Assembly: GCA_003116975.1 (NCBI GenBank)
Contig: BGKB01000018.1
Span: 496,001-560,000, forward strand
Direction: 5' to 3'
Source: Aurantiochytrium sp. KH105
Lineage: Eukaryota > Sar > Bigyra > Thraustochytrida > Thraustochytriidae
DNA length: 64,000 nucleotides
Shown here one piece after another: positions 37,341 through 49,300 of the stretch; position 1 is the stretch's first letter, and each line of letters begins with the position of its first letter. Below the pieces are notes generated by a model that did no database searches, was not told where the DNA came from, and saw only the letters and a list, made by a program, of their open reading frames with translations. The position numbers were made by a program, and so were the translations under genes.

Positions 37341-40300
37341 CGTTCCAGTGCATGCCGAATACGTTGCCCCGGACGTCATCGTATTGATCGAGACAGCCGC
37401 TCCGCCGTTCCCCCCGTTCGTCGTAATGGCTGCCGTGGGAGACGTCAGCGTGATGCCGTTGACCGTATCGAGGAACGTGATGGTCCAAATGTAACCTGCG
37501 TTGCTGGCCTTGGTTGTCCGCGTGACAGAAACGCCGCCGGTAAGTCCAAGCGATGATGCCATCGCTTCAATGTGTGACTGCATCGAACCTTGGTCGTAGC
37601 GACTGGTCACACCATTGATGTTACAAATTGAAAGCGATGTGTCAACACAGTACACGCGGCCTAGGCTTCCATCCTCCTCATCAGCCATGGCTTCCGCCTC
37701 AAAGCTCACGGCAGCAGGGGATGAGACCGACGATGTCATGCCTCCATAGCCAAGTTCAAGCTCGAAAAAGCCCGATTGGATCTCCTCCCCGTTCGTGTTT
37801 GGTACCGTCTCCACAGTGATCACCTCCAGCACTGGAAAGTTGGGGCAGCGAAGCTGCATCGTACCCGCGAAGCCGGCACTGGCCGGAGAATTAAATCCTG
37901 CTTCCGTGTCAAACTGCACCGCATACTTGACCACCTCGTCGCCACCGTCGCTCGTTGGCGGATTGAAGGAAATCTCCAGGGCGGACGAATCGCCGTCCTT
38001 GACCGCGAGAGCGACGTCCGTTGGCGCGCTCGGGACCTGGAGTGGTGGTGTCTGGCTCACTGTAGATGACATTGTACCATAGCCACGCTCGTTTGCGGCG
38101 ACGACTCGAATCTTGTATTCTACGCCAGTGACCAAACCTTCGATGTCGTATTCATGCACTGCCGCATCGGAGGAAATGACAGCATAGGCAAATGAGGATG
38201 GCGTCTCGCCGATGACGCACGTTGGGCAAGCAATGGTAGAGTCGAAATTCGACGGAGGCGACGCGTTAATGTTTTCCACAGCATTGTCGCCATCCGAAAC
38301 CGTGGCAGACGCGCTGTAAAGGTCATCATCATCGGTGCCAAGCGAACTCGCATCCACCTGCAGCTCGGAAATGTCCCAGCTCGACTGCGATCCAAGCGTG
38401 TCAAAAGTGACGTGCCACGTGTACGCCCCAGCTGTACCCACGCTTGATCGCGAACACGTGACGCGACCCACGGAAACCAAAGATTCCAGAGCATCTTCTA
38501 GATCCGCAGCACTGGCGTCATGCGCAATGAGAGGCGACCACGCCGCTCCGTCGAGGGAAAGTCGAAAGTAGCCCTGAATCGCAGTAGCTCCAGCGCTGGC
38601 GCTCGTTTCGATCTTTTGGACCTCCTTGTTGCCAGCACTTCGCGATCCAATTGTATTCTCGGTGATAGCGTAGCTCAAGGCTCCGCTGTTGGCGTTAAGA
38701 TTCTGTGCGTCAATGAGAAGCGGTGGCTGATTTCCTGGGTTCATTGACTCATCAGCAAAAGTAATGTCCCAGCGGTAGCCCTTGTCCGTGATCGCACTTC
38801 GAGACACCTCGATGTGACCAATCGAGCTCCACGAGTTCACATTCATGAGCGCAAGACGCATATCTGCGGCGCTCACGTCATGCTGAATTGCTGTTGTAGC
38901 TGCTCCGTTGAAGAGCAAGGAAAATGTTCCATCTGTCTCCCCAGCAATCGAGTTCACGATAGTCAACGTTTGCACCTCATAAATCGGCTCCATTGTGTAC
39001 CATTCGATACGGTAGCTTGTAACCGGGCTACCGCCCTCGTCGGCCGGAGCCTCCCATTCGACATGAATGCTCGTGATGGGCGTGTCCTGTTCCTCAACAA
39101 CCGTAGCCTCAAGGCCCGTTGGCGCGGCAGGTGCTTGTTTTGGTGCCACGGGGACAGCTGTTGTGTAGTACTCGCCGTAGCCGGATTCGCCGACACCATT
39201 GTAAGCAGCGACTCGCACATAGTACGAGGTGCCCTCTTCGAGGGGATCGCACACGAGTCCCGTCAACGCATGAATGATGGTCGTCGCACCGATGTCAAAG
39301 ACCCAGCGTTTCGGGACGAGTGTCAACACACGCAAGTTGTCGTTGCCCGCAATGGTTTGCTCCGTCGAGCAGAGGGGAAGGTTGCCCTCAAGCGACTGAA
39401 ACGTGCTACTTGTGTCCCACTCGATGCGGAGCTTTGTGAGCTCGACACCACCATCGCGGTCCGGTGATGTAGTAATGACGCGGATGACACTGCCTGAAAC
39501 CAGCGAAACGTCCACGTCAAAGGGCGCGAGAGGGGGCTGGTCGGCCGTGAGAATCGACTCGGGAGTCGAGGTCTGCCAGTTCGTGTTGTACCCGTAATTG
39601 GGCGCATTGAGTTCCGGGTCCACAATCTGCCGAGGCACGCTGTTCAACGCAGCCACCCGAACAAAGTACTCCGTCGCCACACTCAAGTCCGTCACAAACG
39701 CGTGATATGGCGGAGAGCCCTGAATGGCGCTTTGTCCAACTGTCACAATCTCAGCCGTGCTAAAGTCTGACGAGGTGTCGTATTGCACCTCGTATCCCAC
39801 AATCTCATCGCCGCCGTCGCTGACGCCCGGTTCAAACTCCACCAAGAGAGCCGTGCTCGACACGGTGCTCAAGTAAACATTCTGAGGTGCCGAGGGCAGT
39901 TCCATCGGGACCACTGTCATGGTAGAGCTATAACTCGAGAGGCCCATGGAGTTGCGAGCCTGCAGTCGCACGAAGTAAGTTGTGCCTGCCTGCAGGTTTG
40001 GCATAAAGAAGCACTTGTCGCAGCCAAAGTATTTGCCCTCGTCCGTATCGAACGTGAATGCTTGGCCGCCACGAATACGTACCTCAGCAGAGTTCGGTGC
40101 GAGCGCATGACGCGCAGCGGTAATTGGACCCGGGCTCGCCCCACTCGCCGCGAGCTCAATTGTCACCGTGTACACATATCCTGCAGTCTGCCGATACGCC
40201 TGGATTCCGCTCTCACTGAGACCTGCGTACAGTGCCGCCAACGTGTAGTCGCCCTCCGTGCTCAGAGGTACCGTTGACGCGTCCAAGGTCCCCGTGCGGG

Positions 40301-43300
40301 CGACAGAGAAGATCTCATCCTTGATACGAATCACCTCGCCCCGAGACACACCCATGTCCGACGAGGTTGTGATCGTCGCGGCGCCTTGCACGGTTGTCAC
40401 CAATCCTGGCAAAGCCTCCATAGCTGTGGATCGGCTCACCGAGACCGTCTCGAGACCCGGAAGCGCTTCCAAAGCGTCGCGCACCTCGTCCGCCGTTGCG
40501 TCAAAGGCGAGCTCCTCGGTTTCGTCACCCCCATAAATGAGAGAAAAGCTTCCGCTGAGCTCTTCGCCCTGCTGAGTTGTCGCAATCTCCACCGTCGCGC
40601 CGGCAATGGATGACGAGTCAATCGTAAGCTCCGGCACGTTTCCTTGAACGGCTCCACCAGAAAATGTAACCTCATACGTCATACCGTGACCGATCGCGCC
40701 AGAGTGTTGAACAACGTTCACTGTGACTCCGCCAGCACGAATGTTGGTCAACTGCTCGAGCTCCGTCGCTAAAGCGCTGGTATCAGATACGTCAATCGAT
40801 CCGGTCGTATCTGTAACGCCCTGGAAGAAGCACAGTTCACAGTCGCTACTCGTATCCCAGCTCAAGACCAGCCAGCCAGTCACAGGTTCCGGTGTGACGG
40901 AGACGAGCGATCCACTTCCACAGGCGCCAGAGCATGCAAAGTCTTCGCTGCAAGCGGTCACGCCCACAGAGTCCACCTGCAGCTGAAAGATGTCCGAAGT
41001 TTCGGCAAATGTCACCTCGTAGTCGTGCCCGGTTGCAGTCGGAGTTCGCGTGACCGACACCGATGGCGTCGTAAAGCTGGAATCGTAGGCCAAAACCGCG
41101 TCTTGGATCGCAGTCGCCATCGTCGTAGTATCAGCATCCCAGGCAATACACGCTGTAGTTCTACCATTGTATGAAAGAACGTACTCACCCGCAGTGATTT
41201 GGGTATCAGCAGCAACGCTGATTGTCTGCACAACAGAGGGCTTGTAGATGCGAACTTCTTGCACTTCGTCTCGAGGTGACGCTGACACGAGCACTTCTTG
41301 TGTTCCGTAGAGCATCTGGGAGTCCTCGAGCATGAACCACTGGCCATTACCTGAGTCAAAAGTTACGACCGTGTCAACCTCGACACGGTAGCCCGAGACG
41401 GACTCCCCACCATCGTCCGTTGAGGCATCAAAGGTGATCGAGGCCTGGGAGCCAGTCGCTTCCGAGCCCTTTTGTACCTCCTCCACCAAGACGGTTTTAC
41501 CGACCCCTGTGAGGAGCGTCGAAGACCCTGTTAGAGCGTCGAGGTCGCCGCCGTTGCTTGGACTTGTAAAGGTCACGAGCCACGATCGACCACGCTGCGA
41601 ATCTGTGGTCGTCCCTGAAACATCGACCGACTTGACCGTGCTCAAGGCCTCCAAGGCAGTCTGAATGTCCGCAGCGCTCGCATCATACGCAATAGCAGAC
41701 GTTGTCGCATGCTGGTAGCTCAAGGTGAACTCGCCAGACAGCCAGTTACCCTTTTGTAACTCGTCAATGGTGACCACTGCGCCAGATCCTGTCAGAGAGC
41801 TGACAGATGTCATAGCACCGAGATCTCCAATGTCAGAGGTAAAAGTGACCGACCATACATATGCATTTGTCGCCGCATCCACCGTGCTTCGTGTGACATC
41901 AACACTATGGGTGTTGCCACCATTCAGAGCCTCAATTGCCAGCTTCACATCATTTTCAGACGCATCGTATTGCAAATTTGAGGTTGTGGCGGAACCAAAA
42001 GTGAGCGTGTAGAAACCGCCGATCTCGTTGCCGTTCGAGATCGTCTGCACAGTACAGGCATCACCATCGAAGCCCCCGCCAGTGGCGCATGACATCTCCA
42101 CGAGATTGCCACCATTGCCTTCGAAAGCAACAGTCCAAAGAAAGCCGCCAAATTCGTCAGCAATTGAACGTTGCGTATGGACGCCAAAGACATTGGGCAA
42201 CTTTTCGAGCTCGGCTTGGAGCTCTGCAGCAGTCATATCAAATGACAAGTCCTCGCCAGCTGCATCTAACACGCTCACAGCACTTGCATACGTGTTTGCC
42301 AGTGGCACCCACGCCTTGCACGCCGAGCCACTGCCCGGTCCATTGGCAACCGTGATGTCGTAACTCGGGGATGCAGGGTCAACAAAGACGACTGTGAAGG
42401 AGTAACCTGCATCTGCCGCAACCCAGGTTCGAACCACCTCCACGTCAGTGATACCGGCGAGGCTCTCCAGTGCTGTCTCGACCTCAGCTTCAGTAGCATC
42501 GTGGTTCAAACAAGTTGCCGTTGTAGCGGAATCGTACTCGAGACGGAAACCGCCCACTGTTGCAGCCCCACCATCGCCGGAGCTCTGATAGAGACGCACA
42601 ACCTGCTTTTCCTGTGCTGTGGTGAATGTGTGACTTTCGCCATTCACTTCTCCCGTGAATGAGAGTACAATTGTTCCAGTCGAGATGCTGCTCGAGCTAG
42701 TCGTCTGGATCGTTTGCACCTCACGCAAATCGGTGCAGCCCGTTGTGATGGTCTGAATTTCATCAATATGCGAAGCTGCAAGAGTTACCCGCTGAATCTC
42801 GTCTTGGTGAAGAGCAATGTCTACCGCCAAAGGAACAGGAGGCGCCGGGACCCCACGAGGGTATTCCACAGGGTTCTCTGTCGAAAAGGCCCCAAGGCCA
42901 AGACTATTTCGAAGAGCCACACGGAAGGCGTATGGGAGACCCGTATCGAGTCCAGTGACAGTGTATGCGTCGGGAAGAACGCCCTTGATGGCTTCGAAGC
43001 TGAGGACGTCAGCATCAGAGCCATAAAGGTTGCTCACGTCGCTCGTCAAATCATCAAGATCGCCGAGGTTGGTGCCAAAGTTAACTGTCCAGCGGTGCCC
43101 AGAAACCTTGTATACCGTGAGTCCAGATCGAGACCAGCCGGAATACGTTGCAGGAACGTTTGCATCGCCACTCAGGACCTCCCCGTCCACCCGCGTTACC
43201 GCGCCGAGGTACACACGATTCTCCGTGCCTTCCGTAAGTGTCTCGTAGTTGAGAACAAGGCTGTCGCCAACGAGTGAACCCTGATCCGCGATTAGCTGAG

Positions 43301-46300
43301 GCACATCGCCCATCACTGCATCGCCCACGAAAGTGATATCCCAGGTTGAACCTTCCTCAGTCACGTCGCTTGTAGATGCGTCCGTGCGCGATACTTCTAC
43401 TTGATAGGCGCCAATGTTTGGAAGTGCATAGAGCTGCTCCACTAGTGAGCTCGGCCCATGGTCCAGGGTTGGATCGATCGCGCCACTCGTGTAGCTACCC
43501 TTGACTGTGCACATGCTGCAAGACGTTGTATCAAAGGTGACAGTCATACCCGATCCGAGATTGCCAGGGCTTGTTCGGACATCAACCATATTTGTCAAGG
43601 TGCAGCTTCCCTCGATGATCTGAAGAGGGTAAAAACCACTCGCGCTGTTAAAGACAACCGTGTACGTTACAGTTGACGATGTTGTGGATCGCGTCACGCT
43701 TGACACTGTCTCCCCGGTCCTAGCCTGAATTGCCGTCTGCATATCATTTTCGCTGGTATCTGTACTGAGACAGGTTCCGTACGCAGCGCCGTTGTAGGTG
43801 AAGTCGAAGGTCTCTGGTGCAGAGATATCTGCAAGCTGCAATGTAAAAGACTGCGTTCGAAGCGAGTCTGTGAGCGTGATGCGCTGAACTTCTTTACGGA
43901 GCGGGCCCGCCAAGGTGGTATCACCCTCTACAATGGTAGATTCTTGAAGAAGACTGTCTGGCGTCAAGGCTGTGCACCCTGTCTCTGTGAGCTGAAGCTG
44001 CTCTCGGTCTCCTGCGTATGTGGTCCCTTCAAAGTAAATGGAGTACACATAGCCTGCGTTAGGCTCTGACGCACTTGCAAGGCGTCGGGTCACGCGGACA
44101 TCACCACTCGATGTGGAGTGAAGGCTTTCAATTGCATCCTGTACCTCACTTTCAGAGGCCTGGAAAGAGAGGCAAGAAGTGCCACCCGGGTTGCTAGCAT
44201 CGTAGATCTTGAATTGGCCACCCGTCAGCGAGCCAGTGCCGGAAGCCGTTGTAACAGAAAGCTCCTGGATCTCGACGCCTTCGTTGAGGATGGAAAACGT
44301 CGGAGGAACAGCGTAAATGTATGCGTCTGCGTTTGTCTCGCCTGCAAAAACCCGATCAAGCGTCAGCGTATTTGCGGCAGTACCCGCTTGGACTTCTGTT
44401 GGTGTGACGGTGCCAGAGTTATCGAGCGCTGCACAGCCGGGATCTCCGAGAGCGGCTGTCAGATCATCAACGTCGCCATCGAAATTGTCGCCGACAAAGA
44501 AGATGGAGTACAAGTAACCATCGCCAGTGATGTACTCGCGAGTGACAATAACGTCATCAATGCCGTCCAGGAATTCGACTGCGGCCTCAACATCTGCCGC
44601 AGTAGCATCAAAGCTCAAGCACGTGGTCGTCTCGTCCAGATATTGAAGCGTGTATCCGCCAGCTGTCGGCGCATTGCCGATGGCCACAGATTGGATCTCG
44701 ACGCCTGTGCTGAGCACTTGATACACACCATTATCGATGCGGACGTAGTCGAGCTCGGCAATGTACGGGCGCAAGTTCGCGCTCGTGGTCACGGTAGCGG
44801 ATCCTACGGTCATCGAACCCGTGCCCTGCGTGATGAGTTCGTCTCCTGTGACGCCAATGTCGTCGATGCCGTTAAGGCCGAGACCATCAGCACCACCAAT
44901 CCGCACAACGTCCCCACGAGAGACATGTGACCACAGGTCAGCCGTCGCGTCCATGTATGCAATGCCCTTCTCCACAGTGACGGTTCCTGGCAATGGTTCC
45001 ATCATCGCGAGCGAACGATGAGTGCTGACTGCACCGATGCTGTCAATGAGTTCGAGTTGCGTCTTGATGTCCGTCGCGCTAATGTCATAGGAAAGCGCGT
45101 CAGTCTCTTGTCCATCGTAGGAGATTCGAAAGTATCCCGAAAGCGGGGTGCTTCCGGCTTGTGTCTGGTCAGCCGCCACGGCGGCGCCGGTCCCGCTAAG
45201 ACCCGAGCTTGTCCACGCCAGTGTGGAAACATCGCCCGATCCAGGTGGCCACGTCTCTCCCTCAAAAACGCCAGGGTTTCGAAGGAAGTAAATGCGCCAG
45301 AGGTAACCGCCCACTTCGCCATCTGAGGTGGCAACGGCGCCCCAACCGCCCGCCCTGGGAGACGGGTACACTTCCCGTGTGACCCGCACGTCCATGAGAG
45401 GATCGATCTCACGAAGCTTTCGCTCTACCTCGACAGGATCAGCATCGAAGTTTATCGTGCGGAGAATGTCCGAAGTGTCAGGGAGCTCGAGCGTGAAATC
45501 GCCCGAAAGACTTGTCGATCCGGCCTGGTCTTCGTCGACAGAAAAGACCATTGTGTTCGACCCGGTGTCTGTTTCGATCATAAACGTTGTATCAAGGGTG
45601 ATATCAGGTCTGTCACCGGCACCTGGAGGTGTCTCTCCGGGATTTTCGGTGAAGCGAACGGACCAGTATCGCGCTCCGTACTTGCTGACTCGCGCCGAAG
45701 TGACGTCTACACTGGTGACTTCAGGAAGTGCCTCGAGAGCGGCCTTGACCTCGGTCGCGCTTGCGTCCCACGAAAGTGGTAGCGAATCGATGCTGCCAAG
45801 CTGCATCACGAAGGTGCCGCGCATAATGTTGCCCTTGAGAACTTCATTGACGGCAACGGCAGCGTTGGTCCCGATCAAAGACCCATCATTTGGAACGAGG
45901 TCCGGAATATCTCCCGCGCTCAAACACACAGCGTCTCCGGGGGTGCATACATCCTGGAGAAAGGTGATTGACCAGCGATAAGCACCAGCTTGTCCGGGAC
46001 CGACGTGGTGCAAGTCGACATCATCCCGAGTTACAACGACATCTCCGATATTTGCCATCGCCTCAAGTATTTCTTCGATGCTCTCTCCGGCTCGCGACGT
46101 GAGTGCTGCATTGGCGGCTGAAGAAGGTGCATTGTGCGCAATCGCACCGGACGTATGCGAGGCCTTAACGTACATAAAGTCCGAGTTCGTAGAATCGAGT
46201 GTGACCGTGAAGCTTCCAGAGAGCGGCAAACTGCCCGCTGAAAACTCGGCAGGAACGCAAGAAACCGATTGGGCCACCGTCTTGGCCTGAAGCCCTCCAG

Positions 46301-49300
46301 CATTACAACCAAGGAGCGGGATGTCACCGACATTCTGGCCCCAAGCCGTCGAGAAACCAGAGTCCCAGTTGTCATTTCCATGGTCCGTGCCATCATGCTG
46401 AGCACCATTTACAAAGGTGATTGACCAGACATAGCTTTGCGTCTGAGCCATTGCCGCGTCTTGTGTGCGCGACACTTCGACCTCGTCAATGTATGTATGG
46501 CGCTCCAGAGCAGTTTTCAAGTCACTGGCGGAAATTGCGTGCGACAACGGGGCTGTGTCCTCGCCTTGGTACTCGATGATAAATGAACCATCAAGCTCAT
46601 TTCCACTCACTTGGGTGCTAACGTCAATTGAAGCACCTGTTCCAGTCAATTCATCGCACGAGCCAACGGGTGACCACGAGAGCTGCTCATTGCACACATT
46701 TCCGGTCGTGTCACAGACAAATGAAGCACATGACGTGAAGTCAAGGCCAAAGTCGTATGAGGGAAATTCAGGATCAACAAAGTTCACAGTATATGTGTAC
46801 CCGTAAGAGGACGTCGAGCTTGTCGCATCACCAGAACGCGAGACCCAAAGAGACGGAATGTCGCCACCAAAAGTACTTTGCAGCGCAGACTGAAAGTCCG
46901 ATTGTGAGAGAGTCCAGCTCAAGCAGCTGGTAGAACCGCCATTGTACGTGACTCTGAATGTCCCGCTCTGCACCGGGCCATCCGCGGCTAGAGAGAGCAT
47001 CTGCACGCTCTGGCACGTATCTGGCACGGTGAGCTCGGCGACGTCACCTCCAACATCGCTTCCCTCGAAAGTAATCGTGTAAGACGATCCGCCAGCTGGG
47101 CCGGTTGCGCTTCGAGTCACAGAGACTTGACTTGCGCCAACATTACTGAGCCCATTCAATGCAGTCTCGACGTCCCCCTCGGCGGCGTTTGCCGAAATAA
47201 AACCGGTCTCTTCTGTTGACCCTCCGTGCGTAAGCGAGAGCTTAAAGTAGCCACCGACTTCGTTGCCTGCCCTCTCTTCTGTATGTTGTGCGCTGACGGA
47301 AGCGATTCCATTTGTATGCGTCAAGCTTGAGTCGTCATCAATTTCCAGCTGCTGCACGTCGGATGCTAGCGTCTGGTACTCGATTGTCCATACGTAACCA
47401 CCAGTCCAGCTGTCGTCATCATCCGGAGTAGGCCGGTATTGAGTCCGTGTGACTCCAAGCGTACCCATGCCAGAATACTGGGTTTCGAGCTTTGACTTGA
47501 GGTTCTCTGGCGTCTCGTCCCAGTCAACAGTGACAGAGCTAGTGCCACTATCCCAAGTCACATCAAAGGTTCCACCAATAAAGTTGCCAAAGGTAGTCTT
47601 TGTAACACTGTAGCCAATGTTGGTTCCAGTGGAAGTACCATACGTGGGGTCGTCAACAGCCAGAGATGGACCAACGCCAACACAAGAGAATGTCGGCATA
47701 TCGCCCGAGTTGCCGATAAAGGTGATATCGTACTGAACACCTCCGACGCCGTCGTTCAGAAGCGTTTTCGTGACTGCGATCGGAGCGACCATACTGTCCA
47801 TAAGCTCCAGCTTCTCCTTTATCGATGTTCCATCACCTGCAGTCTCATCTGGAGCATTAATTTGGATATTACTCGAGTCTTCCGCGGAACCAACCAACAC
47901 AACCGACGCCGAGGTATCATCGTATTGGATAGTGTAAGTACCCTGTTGGTCGATCTCATTGCCTTCAACCTCCGTGGTGGGGTTCAATGGAATGGCAACG
48001 GCATCACCAGTCAGCGCATTACTTGTAACGGTGAGCATAGCCGCAGGCAGATTGCCAGACATGCTTGAATCACTGAAGACCATGCGCCATGTGATACCCT
48101 CGCCTTCCTCGCCGACGTGCGGAGTCTCCGTAACCGTCACAACGATATTTGACAGTGCATTCAACTTCGCCTCCAGGTCGCCGGACACAGTTACGTCGAT
48201 AGGATCAGTCGTTTCGCTGGTCTTTACAGTGCACAATGTGCAATCAGTCGTATCTGCAGTGAGCTTAAAGGTACCGCCAAGATTCGTCGATTCAACCGTC
48301 ACAGGGACTGCAGGGCTACATGCGGAGCCACCGCAAGTGAAGGTAGAACCACATGAAGTCGAGGAGAGAGAAAGGTCTTCAGGGCTGGATGGCGAGGTGA
48401 AAGTCACGGCGTAGTCGGCCACAGAAGTAGTGTGCGTGTTTCGAGCCACATTTACAGCGAGATTATCGGTGCCGCCCGAGTCGAGCAGTTGCTGAATCGC
48501 ATACTGGACAGAGAGCTTGTCAGCACTCTCCGCATCGGCATCCCAGGGAATGCAACGAGTTTCACGGGGCGTTCCATATGTACCGTACTCAAGCTTAAAG
48601 CCAGAGTAGTGACCATCCACCGAGCTGACCGCAATCGTTGGGCCATCGCCCGTGAGACTGTCGGTCCCCACGGTCAAAACTGGCACGTTGCCACGCACAT
48701 TTGCTCCCGAGAACGTTACCGTAAAGATGTATCCTTCGCCATCGGCTTGATCGGTCCGTGTTACTGAGACCTGGCCGCTTCCGATATTTGCCAGAGCAGA
48801 AAGTTTGTCTTCAAGATCTGTCGGGCTTGTCGGGTCGATGACGCCTGTAGTGGCGACAACGTGCTCATTGCAAAGCTCGCAGTCTGCCTCGTTCGAGGTG
48901 TCGAACTGCAGAGTAAAATCTCCACCAAGATTCGTCGAATCAATCGTGAGACTCTCGGAATTGCATTCTGCACCACCGCATTCGATCGTGTCACATCCAC
49001 CGTTGTTGACAATCACGAGAGCATCAGGGGCAGTCGGATCTGAAAACACAACCTCAAGCAGGTAGTCAAGGTCTGTAATTTGCTCGGTAAGAGTTGTTGC
49101 CACGTCCACAATATCGGTCAGCGCCTCAAGCTTGGTCTCCAAAGAGGCGGCCGGCTCATCGAAGCGGATGCACCGAGTCTCTTCACCACCATAGCTAAGT
49201 TTGAATGCACCATGATTGCCCCCAGTTGTTGTCGAATATGAAATTGAACCGAGGAAAGTGAGTGTGTTGCTCGGCACTGTAAGTTGTGGCACATTTCCAT

